This document shows positions 6,768 through 13,635 of a stretch of 13,757 nt of DNA, one piece after another. Location of the stretch: contig JAAYZO010000530.1 of NCBI GenBank assembly GCA_012514865.1, positions 1 through 13,757 on the forward strand, given 5' to 3'. A program made the translations under genes and the position numbers. The stretch is from Lentisphaerota bacterium (GTDB taxonomy: Bacteria > Verrucomicrobiota > Lentisphaeria > Oligosphaerales > JAFGRS01). Each line of letters begins with the position of its first letter. The first letter of the stretch is position 1. Under the pieces are notes generated by a model. It was given only the letters and a program-made list of their open reading frames with translations. It was not told where the DNA came from and did not search any database.

Positions 6768-8522
6768 ATGGAGTCGTCGCGCCGTAAAAATCTGACGAAG
6801 ATCCTCGCCTTCGTCTATCCCTACCGCCTGCGGCTGCTGGGCCTGATGGGCCTGACGGTCCTGCTGTCGATTCTGGCGATGCTGCCGCCGCTGATCACGC
6901 GGGCGATCATCGACCGGGTGCTGACCGAGGGCCGTCGGGATCTCTTTGCCGGCCTGGCCGTGTGCATGTTCGCCATGCCGCTGGTCATGGCGCTGTGCTA
7001 CTTCATCCAGACGGTCGGCATCACCCAGCTCGGGCAGCGCTTCGTCTTCGACGTGCGCACGGCGCTGTACCAGCATATGCTCGGGCTGTCGCTGCGCTTC
7101 TACGGCAAGCACAGCCCCGGCAAGCTGGTCAACCGCCTCATGGGCGACAGCGGTACGGTGCAGCAGATGCTCACCGCCCAGAGTATCACGGTCATCAGCG
7201 ACCTGGTCTGCGCGCTGTTCGCGGTGACGGCCACCTTCACCATCAACTGGCGGCTGGCCTCCCTCCTCGGGCTGATCGTGCTGATCTTCGTGCTGAACTA
7301 CCACTTCAACATCCGGCGCATCCGGCGCGCCAGCCGCAGCGCCTGGTCGGCCATGGACCGGCTCAGCGGCGGCGTGCAGAACCGCCTCGTGGCGAATGTG
7401 GCGGTGAAGACCTTCGGCGCCGAGGGCCGCGAGAACGCCGTCTTCCAGCGCCACTCCGACAGCACCCTGGAGTTCGGTCGCGAGGCGATGGTGGCGGGCA
7501 GCAACTTCAGCCTGAACACCAACCTGATTCAGAACCTCGGGCGGTCGCTGATGTTCTTCCTCGGCTGCGCCATGGTCCTGCGCGGCGACCTCTCCTACGG
7601 CGATGTCACCGCCTTCACCGCCTACGCCATGCAGCTCCTCATGCCGGCGGTGCGTTTCTCGGAGCTGGCCCGGCAGATCCAGCAGGTCTCCATCGCCACC
7701 GAGCGGCTCTTCGAGATCTTCGACGAACTCCCGGAAATTGCCAATGACAAGCACCCGGTGGCGGTGAAGCGCATCCGCGGCCAGGTCGAGTTCAAGGACG
7801 TCGCCTTCCACTACGAGGCCGGCCGGCCGGTCATCCGCGGGCTGGACCTGCGGGTCGAGCCGGGGCAGACCATCGCCCTGATCGGCCCGACGGGCTGCGG
7901 CAAGTCGACGGTGCTGTCGCTGCTCCTGCGCTTCTACGACATCTGCGGCGGCGAGCTGCTCATCGACGGCATCGACATCCGCAAGTACGACGTGCACGCC
8001 CTGCGCCGGCAGTTCGGCATCGTGCTGCAGGAGTCGCTCCTCTTCAGCACCACCATTGCGCAGAACATCCGTTACGGCCGGCCTTCGGCGACGCAGGAGG
8101 AGATCGTGGCGGCGGCCCGTGTCGCCGAGATCCACGACTTCATCATGGGCCTGCCGAAGGGCTACGACACCTACGTCGGCGACTACGGCGTCGAGCTCTC
8201 GGTCGGCCAGAAACAGCGCATCAACATCGCCCGTGCCGTGGCGGCCGACCCGGCCATCCTGATCATGGACGAGGCCACCAGCTCCCTGGACAGCGAGTCG
8301 GAGCAGGCCATCCAGAAGGCCATGGACCGCGTCCTGGAGGGCCGCACCAGCTTCGTGGTGGCGCACCGCCTGAGCACCATCCGCAACGCCGACCAGATCG
8401 TGCTGCTGAATCAGGGCCGCATCGAGGAGATGGGCAGCCACGACGAGCTGATGGCCATTCCCGAGGGCCACTACCACGACCTCTACACCAAACACATGGG
8501 CGCGGGAGTGCTGACCGAATGA
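6768..8522 (+). CDS. ABC exporter half-transporter 1 (intact Walker B/H-loop, deviant signature)
   Basis: A 584-residue type IV (exporter) ABC half-transporter: six-helix membrane domain (about 1-320), then an ATPase domain (about 345-575). Visible motifs are the A-loop Tyr in FHYEAG, Walker A GPTGCGKST (373-381, Lys379), Q-loop VLQES, signature LSVGQ (477-481) in place of the consensus LSGGQ, Walker B ILIMDE with catalytic Glu502, D-loop SLDSE and switch His533 in VAHRLST. There is no N-terminal C39 peptidase or other accessory domain. A strong GGAAGGGG (6751-6758) lies 9 nt before the ATG. Its stop overlaps the next gene's start (ATGA at 8519-8522), which implies translational coupling and 1:1 production. 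It probably pairs with the next protein as a heterodimer energising the tripartite exporter; the substrate is unknown. Confidence 0.93.
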   Translation: MESSRRKNLTKILAFVYPYRLRLLGLMGLTVLLSILAMLPPLITRAIIDRVLTEGRRDLFAGLAVCMFAMPLVMALCYFIQTVGITQLGQRFVFDVRTALYQHMLGLSLRFYGKHSPGKLVNRLMGDSGTVQQMLTAQSITVISDLVCALFAVTATFTINWRLASLLGLIVLIFVLNYHFNIRRIRRASRSAWSAMDRLSGGVQNRLVANVAVKTFGAEGRENAVFQRHSDSTLEFGREAMVAGSNFSLNTNLIQNLGRSLMFFLGCAMVLRGDLSYGDVTAFTAYAMQLLMPAVRFSELARQIQQVSIATERLFEIFDELPEIANDKHPVAVKRIRGQVEFKDVAFHYEAGRPVIRGLDLRVEPGQTIALIGPTGCGKSTVLSLLLRFYDICGGELLIDGIDIRKYDVHALRRQFGIVLQESLLFSTTIAQNIRYGRPSATQEEIVAAARVAEIHDFIMGLPKGYDTYVGDYGVELSVGQKQRINIARAVAADPAILIMDEATSSLDSESEQAIQKAMDRVLEGRTSFVVAHRLSTIRNADQIVLLNQGRIEEMGSHDELMAIPEGHYHDLYTKHMGAGVLTE

Positions 8523-10468
8523 GGCGCCGTGGCGACCATACTCGCGACTATGCCTTCCGGCCGCCGCCGCGTGAGGAGACGACGAACGTCGACGTGATGC
8601 GCCTGTACTGGCGCTTCATCCGCACCTACGTCTGGCCGCGCAAGTGGTCGGTGATGGTCTGCATGATGATCACCTCGGCCAGTGCCGGGAGTGTGTACCT
8701 GATGAGCTGGTACACCCGCATCCTGGTCGATTCGGTCCTGGTCATTCGACCGGCCACGCCGCCGGCGCCCGCCGACGAGCGGCTGTGGGCGCCGGAGCGC
8801 AACCGGCCCGAGTCGAGCCGCCCAACCCAGAGCATGGGCCGGCGCATGGACCTCGGCCTGGCCGCCTTCTCGCGGCCGCCCGGCGCCGGGCAGCGCCTGC
8901 TGCGACTGGCCCTGGCCTACATCGCCACGCAGCTCATCCTCGATATCCTGCACCGCATCTCGACGCGGCGCTACATACGCGTCTCGCAGGGCATCACCGG
9001 GGCCCTGCGCGAGGACATGCACCGGAAGGTCCTCGAGCTGCAGCTCGCCTACCACCAGTCGATGAGCGCCGGCCGGCTGCTCTCGCGCATTGTCTCGGAT
9101 GTCGGCGTGCTGCAGGACCAGATGATGCACTCGATCCTGCTGACGACGCGCTGTCTGACCATGATCATCGGCGGCACGCTCATCCTGCTCTTTGCCGATT
9201 GGCGCATGGCGGTGCTGGCCTTCCTGGTGACGCCCCTCTACGCCTTCATCTACCACCGCGCCCGGCCGCGCATCCGCGACCTGAGCCGCCATCTTCGGCA
9301 CACCAACTCCTGCATGTATGGCCTGGCGGCGCAGAAGATGGACGCGGTGAAGGCGATTCAGGCCTACTCGCGCGAGCACCACGAGGAGCTCAACTTCCAC
9401 CGCCTCTCGTCGTGCTTCCTGCGCGACGCCATCGCCCAGCAGCGCCTCGGTGCCGGCCTCGGCCGTGCCGGATCGATCATCACCGGCACCTGCGACGCCA
9501 GTATCTTCGTCATCGGTTCACTGTGGGTCCTGGCCAACAAGATGAGCCTCGGCGAAATGCTCTTCATCCGCAATACGACCATGAACCTCTTCGGACCCGT
9601 CGTCGAGATCACCGGCCTGGGGGTGCTCTTCAGCAACATGCAGGTCACCCTCGGCCGCATCGTCGATATCCTCGACCGCAAAGTCGAGATCGTCGACCCG
9701 CCCGACGCCGTCGACTTCCCGACGCCGCTCAGGGACGGCATCGAGTTGCGCCACGTCGCCTTCGCCTACACCTCCAAGGACGGCGAGGACGAGCCGGTGC
9801 TCAAGGACATCAGCCTGAAGATCCCGGTGGGCAACTGGCTCTGCGTCATGGGCGCCAGCGGCTGCGGCAAGACCACCCTGCTGTACCTCCTCAGCCGCCT
9901 CTACGAGCCCCAGCGCGGCGAGATCCTCATCGATGGCATACCCCTCGGCAAGATCCGCATGTCGTCCCTGCGACGCCGCGTCGGCGTCGTGCCCCAGGAG
10001 GCGCAGATCTTCAGCGGCTCCGTGCGCGACAACATCAGCTACGGCGTCCCCGATGCCCCGCCGGGACGCGTCATGGCCGCCGCCAAGGCGGCGCAGCTCC
10101 ACGACTTCATCCTGACCATGAAGGTGCAGTACGAGACCCTCCTCGGCCAGCGCGGCACCAGCCTCTCCGGCGGTCAGCGCCAGCGCCTCAGCCTGGCGCG
10201 GGCCCTGCTGACCGACCCCGAGGTCCTGATTCTCGACGACTGCACCAGCGCCCTCGACGCCGAGACCGAGCGGCGCATCCAGGAGACCCTCGCCGAGATC
10301 CTGGTGGGCAAGACCGCCATCATCGTCTCGCAACGCGTCTCGATGGCCATGCGCTGCCACCGCATCTGCACCATCGAGGATGGCATCATCGCCGAGTACG
10401 GCACCCACGCCGAACTCCTCAAGGCCGGCGGCTTCTACGCCCGCCTGCACGCCCAGCAGACCGAGTGA
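8519..10468 (+). CDS. ABC exporter half-transporter 2 (degenerate catalytic residues)
   Basis: A 649-residue ABC half-transporter. A charged cytoplasmic N-terminus (1-35) leads to the membrane domain. Between the first and second predicted membrane helices there is an extended polar, Pro/Arg-rich stretch (about 76-125, TPPAPADERLWAPERNRP region) where most relatives have a short loop; it would face the periplasm. The ATPase domain has Walker A GASGCGKTT (445-453, Lys451), Q-loop VPQEAQ and canonical signature LSGGQ (549-553). Its Walker B ends in Asp573-Asp574, so the catalytic Glu is Asp, and the switch His is Gln605 (VSQRVS). Both changes are known from the degenerate site of heterodimeric exporters. 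This protein should therefore supply the poorly hydrolysing ATP site and donate its intact LSGGQ to the partner's active site. The start overlaps the upstream stop by 4 bp. Confidence 0.93.
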   Translation: MRRRGDHTRDYAFRPPPREETTNVDVMRLYWRFIRTYVWPRKWSVMVCMMITSASAGSVYLMSWYTRILVDSVLVIRPATPPAPADERLWAPERNRPESSRPTQSMGRRMDLGLAAFSRPPGAGQRLLRLALAYIATQLILDILHRISTRRYIRVSQGITGALREDMHRKVLELQLAYHQSMSAGRLLSRIVSDVGVLQDQMMHSILLTTRCLTMIIGGTLILLFADWRMAVLAFLVTPLYAFIYHRARPRIRDLSRHLRHTNSCMYGLAAQKMDAVKAIQAYSREHHEELNFHRLSSCFLRDAIAQQRLGAGLGRAGSIITGTCDASIFVIGSLWVLANKMSLGEMLFIRNTTMNLFGPVVEITGLGVLFSNMQVTLGRIVDILDRKVEIVDPPDAVDFPTPLRDGIELRHVAFAYTSKDGEDEPVLKDISLKIPVGNWLCVMGASGCGKTTLLYLLSRLYEPQRGEILIDGIPLGKIRMSSLRRRVGVVPQEAQIFSGSVRDNISYGVPDAPPGRVMAAAKAAQLHDFILTMKVQYETLLGQRGTSLSGGQRQRLSLARALLTDPEVLILDDCTSALDAETERRIQETLAEILVGKTAIIVSQRVSMAMRCHRICTIEDGIIAEYGTHAELLKAGGFYARLHAQQTE

Positions 10469-10473
10469 GGACG

Positions 10474-10540
10474 CGCCCCCGCACTGCCGCGACCGTCGAC
10501 CGGCAACGATGACCGGCCCCAAGCCCTGCGGCAGGGGGCG
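10474..10540 (+). terminator. Terminator-like bulged stem-loop after the export operon
   Basis: Six bases after the last ABC gene's stop, CGCCCC (10474-10479) and CTGCCGC (10484-10490), separated by a 4-nt bulge, pair with GCGGCAG (10528-10534) and GGGGCG (10535-10540). This gives 13 base pairs around a 37-nt loop. The sequence after it starts TTGTCC, not a T-run. Termination is plausible from position; an mRNA 3'-end stabiliser is the alternative. Confidence 0.4.
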
Positions 10541-10547
10541 TTGTCCT

Positions 10548-10580
10548 ACCGCGGAGGACGCAGAGGGGCGCAGAGGGAGG
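10548..10580. repeat. GCGGAGGACGCAGAGG-type short dispersed motif
   Basis: ACCGCGGAGGACGCAGAGG is followed by further GCAGAGGG units, an imperfect tandem of about 10 nt. I recall similar ACCGCAGAGG/CGCAGAGG stretches between genes in Planctomycetota and Verrucomicrobiota-like genomes; that comparison is from memory and not tested here. Confidence 0.4.
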
Positions 10581-10700
10581 TGCGTTCGTAGCCGATTGGC
10601 CCGACGCCTGATGCCGTCCCCCAAATGCGGAACGGGTGACGTCGTCGTCGATCGGCAGCACGACCCGTACGCCCACCCCGTGGTCGCGCTTCCACAGGCA

Positions 10701-10799
10701 TCTCACCCCGGAGGGGTGACAGATCGTAGCCGGGGGTCGCGCGCCAGCCCGACCCCCGGAAGCACGAACCAACAACGCTGCACCCTGGAGGGGTGCCAG
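10701..10799. repeat. Element A, copy 1 (99-nt three-hairpin repeat)
   Basis: Near-identical to the copy at 11034-11132 (98 of 99 positions match; the single difference is C10708 versus A11041). It contains two related 19-nt palindromic modules 77 nt apart, CACCCCGGAGGGGTGACAG (10704-10722) and CACCCTGGAGGGGTGCCAG (10781-10799). Between them is a perfect 10-bp stem (CCGGGGGTCG 10730-10739 with CGACCCCCGG 10750-10759, 10-nt loop). It has the character of a REP/MITE-like noncoding element. Confidence 0.85.
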
Positions 10800-10876
10800 A
10801 AATGCCGGCGACGACGGTCGCGGGCCGGCGCGTCCTCCGGTCGTTGCCGCAATCCCTGTCCTGATCCTTGTCCTCT
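10796..10876. repeat. Element X, copy 1
   Basis: About 80 nt running from CCAGAAATGCCGGCG to GATCCTTGTCCTC, matching 11331-11415 with scattered substitutions and a 3-nt indel. Its middle has imperfectly complementary arms (CGGCGACGACGG and CCGGTCGTTGCCG). Its pyrimidine-rich end (TCCTTGTCCTC) is complementary in character to the purine tract that follows. It overlaps the last four bases of element A. Confidence 0.7.
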
Positions 10877-10890
10877 GATCGCGGTGGCGC

Positions 10891-11030
10891 AGGGGAGACG
10901 AGAACGAGAACGAGGACGGGGGCGAGGACGGGGACGGGGACGAGGACGAGGACGGGGGCGAGGACGAGGACGAGAACGAGGACGGGGCGAGGACGAGGAC
11001 GGGGACGAGGACGAGGACGAGGAGGCGGGG
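10891..11030. repeat. Purine-rich degenerate hexamer tandem repeat (GAGGAC type)
   Basis: About 22 consecutive units of the form GAGGAC, GGGGAC, GAGAAC or GGGGGC: five purines then C, with one 5-nt unit (GGGGC) near 10985 that shifts the phase. The plus strand is almost free of T for 140 nt. Translated frames give RGRG, TRTG or DEDG runs and minus-strand VLVL or SSPS runs, which are not gene-like. Confidence 0.9.
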
Positions 11031-11033
11031 GCT

Positions 11034-11132
11034 TCTCACCACGGAGGGGTGACAGATCGTAGCCGGGGGTCGCGCGCCAGCCCGACCCCCGGAAGCACGA
11101 ACCAACAACGCTGCACCCTGGAGGGGTGCCAG
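11034..11132. repeat. Element A, copy 2
   Basis: Direct-orientation copy of 10701-10799, offset by 333 nt. Its palindromic modules are at 11037-11055 and 11114-11132 and the 10-bp stem at 11063-11072/11083-11092. The single substitution lies in the first module's stem (CACCAC instead of CACCCC) and weakens that hairpin. Its right end abuts element Y at 11133 with no gap. Confidence 0.85.
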
Positions 11133-11254
11133 CCTGGATCATTCGCGAAGCGCGGATGCTTCGCTCACGATCCACGTGCACCGCGCTACGCCGCGGCGCA
11201 CGTTTCGACGCGCATCGCGCCGCGCTGCTTGCTTAAGGCTGGCCCTGAGCAGGA
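11133..11254. repeat. Element Y, copy 1 (structured repeat)
   Basis: Starts CCTGGATCATTCGCGAAGCG. Three stem-loops are visible: GCGAAGC/GCTTCGC (11145-11151/11158-11164), a 10-position stem with one A·C mismatch (11175-11184/11193-11202), and an 11-position stem with two T·G wobbles and one A·C mismatch (11228-11238/11243-11253, loop CTGG). A second copy in the same orientation begins at 13636, on the far side of the glycosidase-like gene. Confidence 0.85.
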
Positions 11255-11330
11255 GGCCACAAGTGCCTCGCGTCGAAGCCCGAAGGGTGACCCGTTTACG
11301 AGCGGCTGTGCGGCGCGTGAACAGGTCAGG

Positions 11331-11415
11331 CCAGAAACGCCGCCGGCGACGACGGTCGCGAGCCGGCGCGTCCTCCGGTCGTTGTCGTGATCCTTGTCGT
11401 GATCCTTGTCCTCCG
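11331..11415. repeat. Element X, copy 2
   Basis: CCAGAAACGCCGCCGGCG through GATCCTTGTCCTCCG, in direct orientation to the copy at 10796. GTCGTGATCCTT is duplicated inside this copy. As in copy 1, the element runs into pyrimidine-rich GTCCTCC units and then a purine tract. Confidence 0.7.
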
Positions 11416-11445
11416 GTCCGGGTCCTCCGGTCCGGGTCCTCCGGG
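11408..11445. repeat. 14-nt tandem repeat GTCCTCCGGTCCGG
   Basis: Two exact units (11408-11421, 11422-11435) plus a partial third (from 11436). The GTCCTCC cores can pair with GGAGGAC at 11462-11468 in the adjoining purine tract, giving alternative hairpins just beyond the stop of the minus-strand gene. Confidence 0.85.
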
Positions 11446-11450
11446 GAATC

Positions 11451-11479
11451 GAGGACGAGGAGGAGGACGAGGAAGAAGT
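11451..11479. repeat. Short GAGGAC purine tract
   Basis: GAGGACGAGGAGGAGGACG followed by AGGAAGAAG: a shorter version of the 10891-11030 tract, again following element X. On the minus strand it is a pyrimidine-rich stretch shortly after the stop of the glycosidase-like gene. Confidence 0.75.
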
Positions 11480-11489
11480 TCGGGCGCTC

Positions 11490-11507
11490 CCTCCGGTCGT
11501 TGTCGTG
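11490..11507. repeat. Element X fragment, third copy
   Basis: CCTCCGGTCGTTGTCGTG is identical over 18 nt to 11372-11389 in element X copy 2. It lies two bases beyond the stop codon of the minus-strand gene. Confidence 0.65.
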
Positions 11508-11509
11508 GC

Positions 11510-13492
11510 CTACGGCTTGAGCGTGATCCTCAGCACGCAGGGCTCGAGGGCGCCGAGGGTCACCCCGACGGCCTTCTCGGCCGGGTCCAGGGTGGCGGTG
11601 CCGACCTCGGCGGTGACGCTGCCCAGAACCCCCGGGAGGGCCACCTGCGCAGCGGCCTCGTCGGTACCCGAGTTGACCACCAGGACGTAGAGCGCGCCGT
11701 CCAGACTCCACTGCCGCGAGGCGACCGCGGCCGGGCCGGTCACCACGACGGCCGGGACCGGCTCCACCGACAGCAGCACCGGGATCATCCGACGGATGTC
11801 GGCGGCCATGGCCGTCACCTCGGCCCAGCGCTGCTCGAAGGGCTCGACGTCGTTCATCTTCCAGAGGTCGAACCACGAGTAGAAGATCAGGCCATTGGCA
11901 CCGCCGGCGATGCACTGCCAGGCCATGGAGCGCATCTCCAGGGCGGTCGGGGCCCGGCTGGTCTCGCGCTCGGCGCCCTTGCGGTAGGCGCCCCAGTTGA
12001 AGATCTGGGGCACCTGCCAGACCGCCCGGCGCCCGAAGCCGGCCTGGTGTGTCCGCCGGGTCCAGTCCAGGGCCATGGCGGCGGGCCGGCTGGGTATCGG
12101 GTAGGGGTCGGTGCCAATGACATCGAAACTGGAGAGATAATGCCGGACCTCGTCGACCTGGTAGAGGACGACCCAGGTGGGGTGGTCGGGGTCGAGTTCC
12201 TCGAGCCACTCCTGGTGTGCGGCGAGGCGGTCGATCATGTCGGCCGGGAGTTCGTCGTTGAGGTACCAGGCGAGGAGTGCCGGGTGGTCGCGGTAGGCCA
12301 GGACCGTCTTCTCGACCGCCGGGCGTTCGTCGGCGACGGTCTGGATCGCCTTCGGGGCCCACCGGGTGCCGGCGTAGTAGTCCTTGATGCTGTAGATGAT
12401 CTTCAGGCCATGCCGGTGGATGGCGTCCATCTGCGCCGGGTTGGCGGCGCCGTAGGGCATCAGGCAGTTGAACGGCGAGGCGGCGTAGAGCGCGAGGTGC
12501 TCGTCGCTGACGCCCGACCAGTAGGTGCCGAGCGGGAAGAACGGCCGCCCGTCGGCGATGACGCGGCCGAACTCGTCGATGCTGACGCGGCGCGCGACCG
12601 GCCCTTCGACGCGGCGCAGCCGGACCTGGCCCTGGCCGCTGTAGCGGCCGTCGCCACCGGTGGCAGCCACGCGCAGGGTGTAGGCCCCGGCGGGCAGTGG
12701 CGTGGTGTCGAGACGCACCACCGCCAGGCCGGGCTCCGGACGCAGCAGCCGCGGCTGCCCATGGGCTGTGCCGGCCGCGTCGACCAGGGTGGCGGTCAGG
12801 GCGATGTCGACCGCCCGGCCGCCCTCCTGCGGGACCTCCAGGCCGACCAGAATCTCGGCCTCGCCGCCGTCGTAGGTGCCGCGGTAGCGGCCCGCCGTCA
12901 GGCCGGTGATCAGCGGCGCGCGGTAGGGCCTCACCGTGACGTCGTCGAACCAGGCCGTGCCGGTCATGCCGCGGCGAACGTAGCAGGTCACCGACACGCT
13001 CGCGGCGGTGTCGGGGGTCCGGCCGGTGGTGCCGCGGACCTTCGTCCAGGCGCCCTGGGTGTCCTTGACGCCGGACGGATACGACCCGCCGAGGTACTTG
13101 CCCTGGCCGTCGTACCACTCCATGCACAGGGTCGCGCCGCTGTCGTCGCCCTGGACGCCCTCGGCGCGCACCCAGCCCTCGAACTCATAGCGCATGCCGG
13201 GTGTGAAGGCGATCCGGCAGGTCGCGAGCTGGTAGCGCGCGGGGTCGTCGTTGCTGAACTTCAGGGCGCGGGTTCCCGAGCGCGGCCCGGTCTCGTCGAG
13301 GCTGTAGACCGGCTTCGGGACCGCCCAGCCGAGCGGCGTGCCGGCGTCGTCCAGGACCTCGAAGCCCGGATTCGTCACCAGGTTCGCCTCCTCCTGCGCC
13401 CACAGGCCGCGGCCCGCCAGAAGCGACGCCGCCAGGACCGCCGCGACCACCCACGCCAGGCCACGACTGACGATGCCATCCACTGCACGCAT
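11510..13492 (-). CDS. Secreted glycoside-hydrolase-like protein with CBM4/9-type N-terminal domain
   Basis: A 660-residue exported protein. The signal peptide (1 to about 32; MRAVDGIVSRGLAWVV, hydrophobic core, GLWA then QEE) is followed by a carbohydrate-binding-like jelly roll of the CBM4/9 type (about 36-190; NLVTNPGFEV, GWVRAEG, AWFDDVTVRPY). Next come a beta-sandwich (about 195-295), a (beta/alpha)8-like domain (about 300-575; VIADGRPFFPLGTYWSG opening, as in GH2/GH5-type clan A enzymes) and a small C-terminal beta domain (about 580-660). LLAWYLNDELP carries Glu414 at the strand-4 position used by the clan A acid/base residue. The expected strand-7 nucleophile Glu is not evident: the matching stretch VWQVPQIFNWG has only Gln. 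The ATG at 13492 has AGGGAGG 8 nt upstream. The stop is TAG at 11510-11512. It probably acts on polysaccharide outside the cytoplasm; the substrate cannot be told. It converges on the export operon and is flanked by element Y copies. Confidence 0.85.
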   Translation of the reverse strand: MRAVDGIVSRGLAWVVAAVLAASLLAGRGLWAQEEANLVTNPGFEVLDDAGTPLGWAVPKPVYSLDETGPRSGTRALKFSNDDPARYQLATCRIAFTPGMRYEFEGWVRAEGVQGDDSGATLCMEWYDGQGKYLGGSYPSGVKDTQGAWTKVRGTTGRTPDTAASVSVTCYVRRGMTGTAWFDDVTVRPYRAPLITGLTAGRYRGTYDGGEAEILVGLEVPQEGGRAVDIALTATLVDAAGTAHGQPRLLRPEPGLAVVRLDTTPLPAGAYTLRVAATGGDGRYSGQGQVRLRRVEGPVARRVSIDEFGRVIADGRPFFPLGTYWSGVSDEHLALYAASPFNCLMPYGAANPAQMDAIHRHGLKIIYSIKDYYAGTRWAPKAIQTVADERPAVEKTVLAYRDHPALLAWYLNDELPADMIDRLAAHQEWLEELDPDHPTWVVLYQVDEVRHYLSSFDVIGTDPYPIPSRPAAMALDWTRRTHQAGFGRRAVWQVPQIFNWGAYRKGAERETSRAPTALEMRSMAWQCIAGGANGLIFYSWFDLWKMNDVEPFEQRWAEVTAMAADIRRMIPVLLSVEPVPAVVVTGPAAVASRQWSLDGALYVLVVNSGTDEAAAQVALPGVLGSVTAEVGTATLDPAEKAVGVTLGALEPCVLRITLKP

Positions 13493-13500
13493 GACCACGA

Positions 13501-13507
13501 CCTCCCT
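13501..13507 (-). promoter_or_regulatory. Ribosome-binding site of the glycosidase-like gene
   Basis: AGGGAGG on the minus strand, 8 nt before ATG 13492. It supports this start over the long upstream open extension to 13678, which would read through noncoding hairpins and element Y and would bury the signal peptide. Confidence 0.7.
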
Positions 13508-13533
13508 CGACGCCTGACCACCTCTCGACACTA

Positions 13534-13553
13534 CCCGCCGCACGCGCGGCGGG
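13534..13553. promoter_or_regulatory. Perfect 8-bp stem-loop in the leader of the glycosidase-like gene
   Basis: CCCGCCGC (13534-13541) and GCGGCGGG (13546-13553) around loop ACGC, about 40 nt upstream of the minus-strand start. A second, bulged GC-rich inverted repeat follows at about 13564-13614. It could be leader structure, or a terminator for a gene arriving from the right; neither is shown. Confidence 0.4.
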
Positions 13554-13635
13554 CCTCTCTCAGCCCGCCGTGCGCCGGGCCGCGGGCTTCCCTGCGGGCC
13601 GGCGCGGCGGTCGCCACCGCCTGACACTAACCTAA

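Larger units (their letters stand above)
10469..11509. other. Gene-free, repeat-packed region between convergent genes
   Basis: About 1 kb between the stops of the plus-strand export operon and the minus-strand glycosidase-like gene. Open frames cross it in several phases, but they consist of low-complexity translations of the repeats (RG, TR, VL or SS runs, depending on frame) and have no domain or convincing start. The order is: stem-loop, GCAGAGG-type motif, unannotated filler (10581-10700), element A1, element X1, long purine tract, element A2, element Y1, filler (11255-11330), element X2 with a 14-nt tandem repeat, short purine tract, X fragment. I see nothing recognisable in the two filler stretches. 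Confidence 0.75.

Noticed and set aside
10701..11132. CRISPR array suggested by repeated palindromic modules
   Set aside because: The spacing alternates, the material between modules is itself repeated rather than unique, and there are no cas genes.
10380..11390. A 336-codon plus-strand open frame across the repeat region
   Set aside because: It starts inside the ABC gene, is composed of translated repeats and RG/DE low-complexity runs, and contains no domain.
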